Shown here piece after piece: positions 12,701 to 21,700 of a stretch of 22,328 nucleotides of DNA; the first letter of the stretch is position 1; every line of letters starts with the position of its first letter. Source of the DNA: Phoronis pallida (lineage: Eukaryota; Phoronida; Phoronidae); NCBI GenBank assembly GCA_028565715.1, contig JAOXYC010088890.1, positions 1 through 22,328 on the forward strand. Direction: 5' to 3'. Position numbers and translations under genes: made by a program. The notes below the pieces were generated by a model. It worked only from the letters and a program-made list of their open reading frames with translations, did no database searches and was not told where the DNA came from.

Positions 12701-15700
12701 ATTGGGTCCTAGTCAGTTAATTTTACTCACTTTTAATACTTGTGCCTTTTCGGTCAGACGTCCGACCAAGAAGGCGAATGTATCAAAAGTGAGTATTCCC
12801 TAATTAGAAATTAACCAACTAAGGACCCAAAGAACTTTTATTTCAAAGGATTCGTTCTGTATTTATCTTATTTTTGTAAAAAGCTATTATTGAAAGTTGG
12901 ATGAGTTTGTCAATTAAACGTCTCGTGAATTTAATTCAGTAGGTATAACTCTAGACAATGTGTTACTAAGTAGGATTCTTTGTTGGACGGAAAAATACCA
13001 ATGTCATAGATATGAGTTTTAACAAGGCACCGATAAATCCAGGGTGACCATTTCAAATTTTTTAAATTTTTTTCTTCAAAAAATGTTGTTGATAAATTTG
13101 TTGTCAGAATTCTGTCTTGAACACCTTTGGTCAGATTTATTTTGCAGTATACTATAAAATATATAAAATGGTAATGTTGGTCACACTTTTATGACACCAA
13201 CCTTCCCGTATAAGACATGCAACATCCTGCAGACAGTCATCATCCATATCTTGATGAATCAGCAACATAGCCGGTCTATTATTAAGTCCCGCTACATGAC
13301 TGGCTCGTCGAATGTGCTCACGTAATACTGTACGTGTTGAGCTTGCAGTAGGCTGTATCTTAGGTTCAAACAGCTGAAATAGATAAACTTATTGTATTTT
13401 ATGAGGTATCCCCTTATTTTTTCTAACAAAAATTACAAGTTTTTATGTACTAAAATCAATTTTCCCATATGTTTTAAAAGACATAACTAGTTTCAGGCGA
13501 TTTCAAGATCTTTAAACACAATTTTCTAAGTTGTTCAGTTTCTTACCTTAGCACCAGCTGTATAAGCGGCTAACCTAATCAGGGTTGAACGTCCTGTAGA
13601 GTGACTCAAACCAACTAATAATGCATGAGAGTCCGGCAGTGCCTGATAAAAAAAGTTAAAAACTTATAACTTATAAACTCATAATTAGATCATTTAAGAC
13701 AACTTATATTGTCAATTATTGGATTTTTTTGCCACAAGTGAAAGTTTCGATTGATGGTGGAAGTGGAACCCAAGAAGCCATAACTGCTGGCCCATTGACA
13801 GAAGAAACAAGTGTGCCAAGTTTTTTTATAGAAATCCTCTAACCTGCTTTCAAAGAAAGAAGCACAAAATGTTATTGTTGATTTCCAAACTAACTTTGCC
13901 ACAAGGGGGGGGGGGGGGGTTGGGATGGACATTATGACACATGTTTTTGTAAAAACTTGTGAAGCTGCAACCAAAAAGATGTATGAGGATGTATAAAAGA
14001 GGACAAGACTCACAAAAATATCAGCTGCAATACTTAATAAATAACTGATATATGTGATAAGACTTAATAAATTTATTCATGTTTTACCTACAAGTAGCTA
14101 AAATGGACCAAGCCAAAGCGGACATCCTAAGAGCCATGACAAAAGCTCAAAACGGCCACCATTGGCAAGTGAAACCTTAATATTTTAATAAACCCAAACC
14201 AGCCTTACCAGAATTCTGCTGAGTCGACACACATGGTGAACTGCCTCCTTGAAGAATACTATTTCTACTCTTTGATTGGTCCCCTGGTTATACATTCTCA
14301 GGCACGTATCCAGAGCTTGTTTCAACATTGGGAAGATAGCTTCTATATAACCTGAAAACATTTAATTTAATGTCATAATTATACAGTAATGAAACACAAA
14401 AAAATAGCCACTCTTAATAAAAGCATTTTTGAAGAAAAATGCGAACAAGTAATTGTCAATTTCCAAATTAATTCTGCCACCAGGGGTAGATGTGACGACT
14501 TGAAAAGTGACTTGTACCGGCGCATTGTCATAAGGTTAAACAAACATCAGAATTCTTTTTTTTTAAATGCAAAATAAGCTTCTTTGTCAGAATAACATGT
14601 TTCCCTGTACTACCTTTCTCTGGTTCCGATCCTGTGGCTTCAGTGTGCACAGAAACTATAAACTTTGAAAACAGAAATTCTGTTAGCTTCTCTTCTGGTC
14701 CTTTGATCTAAAAGTGAAAAAAGTTGTTAAATTAAAAATTCAATAATTAATTTGCATTCTCATTTGACTCTTACGCAGTCTTATTGTTTTCAGCAACAGA
14801 TTCCTCATGGTCCAAAGTATCGCCACTCATGGGAGATTCAATATACTGACTATATACAGCATTTAATATTGCAACACAAATAATTAGGGCTGCAACAACT
14901 AAGAGTTTTTAATCCAAACATGTACTAGATACAATTAGTCAGCTTTAAGGTTGCTTTTAAAACAACCTCCTGTAGTGAATTAATCGAATTGTGAAAATCA
15001 AATTGTGGGGAAAAAAATCGCGAGTAATCGAATCGTGAACATTCCTGAATCGTTGCAGCCCTACAAATGATAGGAGTAGTTCTCAGTGGTTCAAATCATT
15101 CATGCAAATAGGAGACCAGGAATTGAATTGCAGTCGAGTTCCGTAATTTTCCAGTCTTCAAATCTATAGTTTTTTAATTATAGTTACCTGATCCATTGAC
15201 ATGAGAGGTCCAGTGTATTCACTGTCATCTCTGTCAGCAATTAGACCAGCTTTGAATGTGACGCCTCGTTTGGAGTCCTTGCGAACTAATCCTCGCTTCT
15301 TCTGGATGCTCGGAGCAGAAGGAACCTTCACACAGGGATCGCTTGTGCGGGATCCCTTTGAGAATTGCTGTCCTGTTGTGCCTAGAATTATCGTAGTGAG
15401 ATTTATGTGAATCTGATCAAGAAGTTATAAACTAATCTTTACATGCCTGGATTAGTTGAAGGTTAAATGAAAGTATTGGAATGATAACGAAGGAAATATG
15501 AAATGTTAAGAAAATCAAAAAATTTAAAACAGTGTCATCACTAACAGAAAAAAAACACTCCAAAAATCAATAAAGTGCAAAAATAACACATCAATGTTTC
15601 TTTACAACAATGATTTAAAGAAAATAAAAAAGTTAATCTTATTTTAATATACTGTCTCCTTGTTGGTCCTGATCTGGCATCAAAATTTAAATTAACTAGG

Positions 15701-18700
15701 TATTTTGTGTGATTCCTTTGATGAACATAACTTACTTGCATCTCAGTAAAGAAGTTCAAACAAAAATTTATAAAGGGTCTTTTAGAAGCTTTTTGTATCC
15801 AAATCAAAGCCTTGTTTATAAGCCCTGGTTCGACCTTTTTCTGATTTTAGTTCTAAAATCACCCCTTTGCAAATTTTTTTTTGAATTTTTTTACTAAGAT
15901 GCAAATTAGTTATGTTTATCTAAGGACTCATACAGAAAATGGAATTTGGATGCCAGATCGGGACCAACGAGGAGACAGTATTTTTAAAATAGATTAAGGT
16001 TAAATATTAAAAAGAGAGGTGGTTACATTTAACGACAGTCAAATGATATCATCAAAATAAAGGTTTGAGCGAACCATGACAAACTTTGCACACATAAAAT
16101 CATAAATTAAAACACAAAATCACTGACATTAGTAAGGAGTCATGGAAAGTTCAAAGCCCTGGTGATAAACTGTAGAAAGTTGTTCAGAACTTGCATTTTA
16201 CCTGACAAGGAGTCAAATGTCAAACTAACAGTGTGCGTGGGCGAGAGGGCGGCATAAGAGTCCTCTAGGTAAACGTTAGGTACGTCGGGTAATGTTGAAA
16301 TATACTCCAAAACCGTGTCAACTTTTGGAACACTGGGTAACGTTGATGCTAGTGGCGTACCTTGGCGTTGACGGACTAGGGGTGAGGGAAGTAGATTAAC
16401 ACACATAACTCATAGTTTCCATCCAAATCAAAAAGTTTCATGCAGATTTGCAATGACATCCAGAGCATTTTTTGAACTTCTACAAGCAATTTTCAAAAAT
16501 TATTTGAGGGTTCTGAATAAATCATTAAAGTTGCTACTTATGAAGTAAAATTATCAATTATTGAAATAGAAGCGAAGGTATTTATATTTTCAGACGAATG
16601 TAAGGGTGTAATTTGTAACAACAAATCCAACGCAATTGGCTTTTTTCAATAGTTGATAATTTCACATTTGTAAGTAGCGATGTATACCTTTAAGATAATC
16701 ATGAAGACAAATTTAGAAATATATGCTCAAAATGCTTGATGTTGACATGCTTGGAATTTTCATCAGAAACTCTTTGACTTGTGTTTGAAACTAAGAACAC
16801 AATCACACTCAATAAGTTGACAAAACTGAATACAGGGTTTTCGAAAAATTATTAGGTTAGTATAAGAGGTTAAAAGAAAAAAATAACAATTAACTATAAG
16901 GTATTAATTTCACAACACTATGAATAGGTAAGAATAAGACTGTCGATGTTAACTCAATCAAAACAGAAAGTGCAAGGCCAAATTCTAAAAAAGGATATGA
17001 TTGAACATTCATACGACAATAAAAAAATATTGTTAATTTTTTTTACAACTTGTTAATAAACACGACACATAAAACATGACTTAAATAGCGTCTGGACTGA
17101 CTTCACAGAGACTAATTTAAACTCGAATAACCCCATTCTGGGAATATGATCCAGGGAATGATACCAGACACAGGGATCAAAAGCCCTAATTCATTCAAGA
17201 AGTGAATTGTCCATGTGGAGTGTCAGTCCCAGATTGAGGTAATTGGAGTTTATTCCAAGCTTGAGTTCCAAGTGAGGTCAGTCCAGGGTATTCTTAGACC
17301 AGTGAGTCGTCTTTTCAGCATTTGTAGGTCCGCTGTTGGTGATACCTTTTGATACTGTTTTAAACATGACAAATATTTCTAAACATATAGGTGACACTTA
17401 CCATCAACTTTATCAGACACAGTGAGAGACTGGTCAGCGGGTGTGGTGGCTTCGTCTGATGACGCCTCACTTGACTGTTCTTCTGAGCTCGATGATTCTG
17501 TCTCTGATTCGCCAGTTTCAGTCTCCGCATCTGAGTCGAGCTTTGATTTGGTACTTTCTTGTGACGGCTTAGATTCTACGGAGGTCTTACTCAGAACATG
17601 GCCAACAGAGGTCTCTGTGAGTGGGGTAATGTCACCAGAGCTCGAACTATCGGCTTGTGATTCTGTTATTCCCGTTATTGGACTCTGAGTGAGCGTTGGT
17701 TCTGTAACCTCTGTCAAACCATCAGTGACGGGGGAGGCCCCTTCGCTGCTCACTCCTGTCATGGTTGGTGAGAGTATTGGGCTCTCACTAGTCAAGTTCT
17801 CAGGCTCGCCAGAAGAGGTTGTCGCTGTTGCTGCTGTCGTAGGGGGAGGGGTGCCCTTGAACACAGGAGTGCCTCTCATGTCCTGAAACCCAAAAACACT
17901 TGTAGAGATCGACAGACATGTTAATATCGTTCCCAAAAAATGTAAAACTTGTCATTCATAATAAACATTCAGCAAGATTTCTACATTTAGGAATCATCGA
18001 ATTTCAAAATACTTCTTAATCATTCTATTAAGTTCATACCTAATCAAAATTCTTTGAAATCTGCTAGTTGGGAAGATATACCGACTTTTTTAAAATCGGG
18101 TAATAAAACCTTCTCAACTAGCAGACAAAAAAAACATCTTTTTGCTTACCCAGTATTTCTATTGAAAGGCAGTAAAAGTAGAAAATACACATGACTTGTG
18201 CAATTAGACTCTTGTTGTGATATACGTTAATGGAAAATGAAATATCAACTTACCTTTGATTCTTCATGAATGGCGGCCATCTTGGATGAACGGCCTTCGT
18301 GAAGATCCTTATCTGTGCACAAATATTTTGTGACGGTGTCAGTCAATGTTTTTTCAAACCAGTCAAAATCTGATAAAATAAGAAAAGAATTATCATTTAT
18401 GTAGAATTTAAATTCTACATCTCAATCAAATACATGATTTGACCTTTTATCAGTTTGTACTGACCTATGAGGTTGATCAGTGTCAGGTCTGTCCCTTTTT
18501 TCCAGCTTAATAGTTATCACGACTATATTCATTCATTCATAGTAATAAAATGGCCGATCGCCAGCGTTAAAATCATAAAATACATTAAAATGTCCACTCT
18601 GGAGACATTTTAATGTACATTCATTCATCAGACTTTTATCGGTGTCTTATGGGTCAGTGTTTGGTCACCTCATCGGTTTAAGCCCTCAGTCCGAGTTAAG

Positions 18701-21700
18701 TGTATGTTCAATAACCATGGTAGTGGTCAATGTTTGGTAATTGTTTGGTAGGCGTTTGGTAAGTAACAGGTTACTGACCACATTGGGGTCAAGTTAATCT
18801 CTCCAAACAAATGTATTAACTACTTGTGTGCGCACAAAATTTGAATTCATTAGTCCATACTGACTTTTAAAAATATGTTGATCGTCGCTTACCGTATTCT
18901 CCCGCCCAGGGCGCTTGGAAAATTCGGAAATGGGGAAGGGGGCGCTTATTTGGAAGACATTTTCAGGATTCACACATTTAAGCGAACAATGGAAGTTTTC
19001 ATTTTCAAAAAGGGATTTAGACTTGGAAATACTTGTTTGTTACAAAAAAATACGTTTGATGTAAGGTTTCGGGTGAGGAAAACAAGATATGTTGGTGATA
19101 ATTTAAGTCGCAAGGGGGGCGCTTATTCAAGCAAAATCTGAAAACAGCTAGGGGGGCGCTTATAGGGGCAGGGGCGCTTTTTAGGGAGAATACGGTAAAT
19201 ACAAACCACAGGAAGTCAATGAGCATTAAAAATACCTTCAGTTGATATGAGCCTGTCTCCAAATGTCCGTGTACATTCATGACACCAGAGACGTGCTATC
19301 ACCCTCATCATAGGTGCAGCGATAGGTGCCGTGTTGACGCCTACCATCCCGCCCCAGCCAAACTGACGTGACTTCTGACGATCATGGACACTTTTCTTAC
19401 TGTTCCCTGCTTCTGCAATGGAAAAGTAAAGATGTAACCACTGACATAGTAGAACAATATTGTTTTAGCCCATTATTCAAAATTTCATTAGAATGTTGTT
19501 AGCTGTATTTTCAACTTTGACAATTGCAAGACAGTACAATTTTTTGCCGCTTGCATGGTGACATATTGATTTTTGACATTATAGTGGAGGTCAAATATTG
19601 AGGTGTCAACGTAAAATTTGCAAAGCTGGGTAATAATAAAATACAATAATTATCCTTACTTGATGGTTTTGACGTATCAAGGCTGAGCATACTGCGAGCA
19701 CTTTTCATGCTCTTACGTGACCGCGGTTTACGTGACTTAGACTTGGGTGTAAGTAACATCAGCCCCTGAATCACCTTACTGATGTCATGGTAGGAGAACA
19801 CGTAGTGAGACTGGCTGGGCGTCGGTCGCATTCGCTGCTTGATCAGGCGGTACAGCTCCAACACACCCTGGGTCAGTGCCTGGTCAATCGAAATTCATTA
19901 AATGAATTAAAATCGGTTAAACATTCATCTATATACACTCCAGTCTCGACAACCTATTTTATTGAAATTCATTAATTTATTCAATGACATTATTTTTGTA
20001 AGGTGGGAGTATAGGATCCGAATTTCAATGAGCCTAAAGAAAAGTAGCAAAAATAGTTTATACTTCAAACAATTTTTATACAGACAGTACTTTGAATAGA
20101 AAATAATCAATATACCTTTGGTAGATGCCATTCACAGGCTGCTTGTAACAAGTCATAACAATTATAAGAAAAAAATCAGGATGCAAACAGTCTTTTTTCG
20201 GGGTTTGCACAATTTCGTTTTTTCAATTGTTAATCTTGCATAACAATCAACATGATCAAGTTCTAGTTTAGAGAGATAAATGTCCTAAAAGTATCTCCTT
20301 TACAAATGCCTACCCTAGCAAACTCATAGTGATGTTCCACAGAGTACGCTGGGAACTCTTCCAACCATTCGTGTAGTGTCTTTGTGTATAAGCTATGAAC
20401 ACCTTCATCTGATAGTGGAAACATAGTCAACACTGTGAAAAGACGTGTGAGTCGTAAGGACATCTGGTGGCAAGAGTAGCCAAAACCAGAGCCGGAGCTA
20501 CCAGGGGTTGTACAAGCTGCGATGAACTTGCTTTGTGTGACGTCGCTGTATACATGACGCTGTCTGTCGTAGACACTACCCTGGCCTAGGACCTCGCGTA
20601 GAACCTCTAGTGTTGGCTGATTGCCTGAAAGAAAAAAGAACATTATGGGATGATGTTCATACTGCAGATCCTACAAAATAATACTACCAACCATAGCTGG
20701 ATGGGCGCTTTCAAAGTCCATGTTTCTTGTTTTTGCTTTCAGTTTCCTTGACAGCTTACCAAATCTTTCTGTCTTTTCAAACTTAGCATTTGACAGGGTT
20801 GGAGATTAGCAGGCAAATGTTATCTTGAATCATCATTTGCTTCACTTTTTAATTTTATCTAAATTACTTACAAAAACCAATAAAAATTCAAACTTTGTTT
20901 AAAAATACTGTATCCTCGTTGATACCGATCTGGAGTCAAAATTTAAATCAACTAGAAAGAGTCCCTTGATGAAATAATCAACTTGCAACTGAGTCAAAAA
21001 ATTCAAAAAAATCTGTAAGGGGTGATTTGAGAGCTTTTTATCTAAAAAAGTCTAACCTTTGCTTAAGGGTAGGACATAAAAGCCGATTTTTTTGAATTTT
21101 TTACTCCGATCCAATGCAAGTTAGTTATATGCTCATCAAAGGACTCGTTCACAAAATTTCTAGTTGATTTGAATTTTGACGCTAGATCGGGACAAACGAG
21201 GAGACATTATCTTTAAGTGTTTTAAAACACAAAAACAATATTTTATTGTTTATTGCTAGAACAATCTCTGGCTTTATTAAAAGGTCTGTGTAATCATAAA
21301 TTTTAGAAAAAAGATCCCCGACTTGACTTCGTGAAACAATGTAAACGGTTCTGTGTATTTCAAACCAAGCCCCGACCAGATTTAGAACCATCTAATTCCA
21401 AAACACATGTATGAAACGGAGGAGAATACACTCATGAAATACATCTTCTAAATAACCATTTAGCCAGGCGTAAGTTAAGGATCTTCTCTACTTTAAATCT
21501 ATGGTGTAATATAATCATTTCACACAAACCTATATTATCAACAGACGCCATGTTAAGATCATCCAGAAAAAACAGCAGTCGTTCTTTACTCCTATTAGCC
21601 ACGAGTGTAGTCTTAGACGTCGGCATGATACCGTCAGTGGTTCTCTGATTGAGGTCTCGTAAGAAAGTTGTTAGTCTGTCTTGGAATAGCTCAGGCGTCA

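Noticed and set aside
13690-14013. Minus-strand frame of 107 codons
   Set aside because: Lies in a family B remnant and includes a proline run from the poly-G tract.
15709-15897. Plus-strand frame in family A copy 2
   Set aside because: A similar frame appears at 7660-7935 because both are copies of a non-coding element; inverted arms make frames by chance.
17422-17886. Two open plus-strand frames, 88 and 65 codons
   Set aside because: Antisense of the low-complexity exon 8; the skewed base composition keeps the other strand open.
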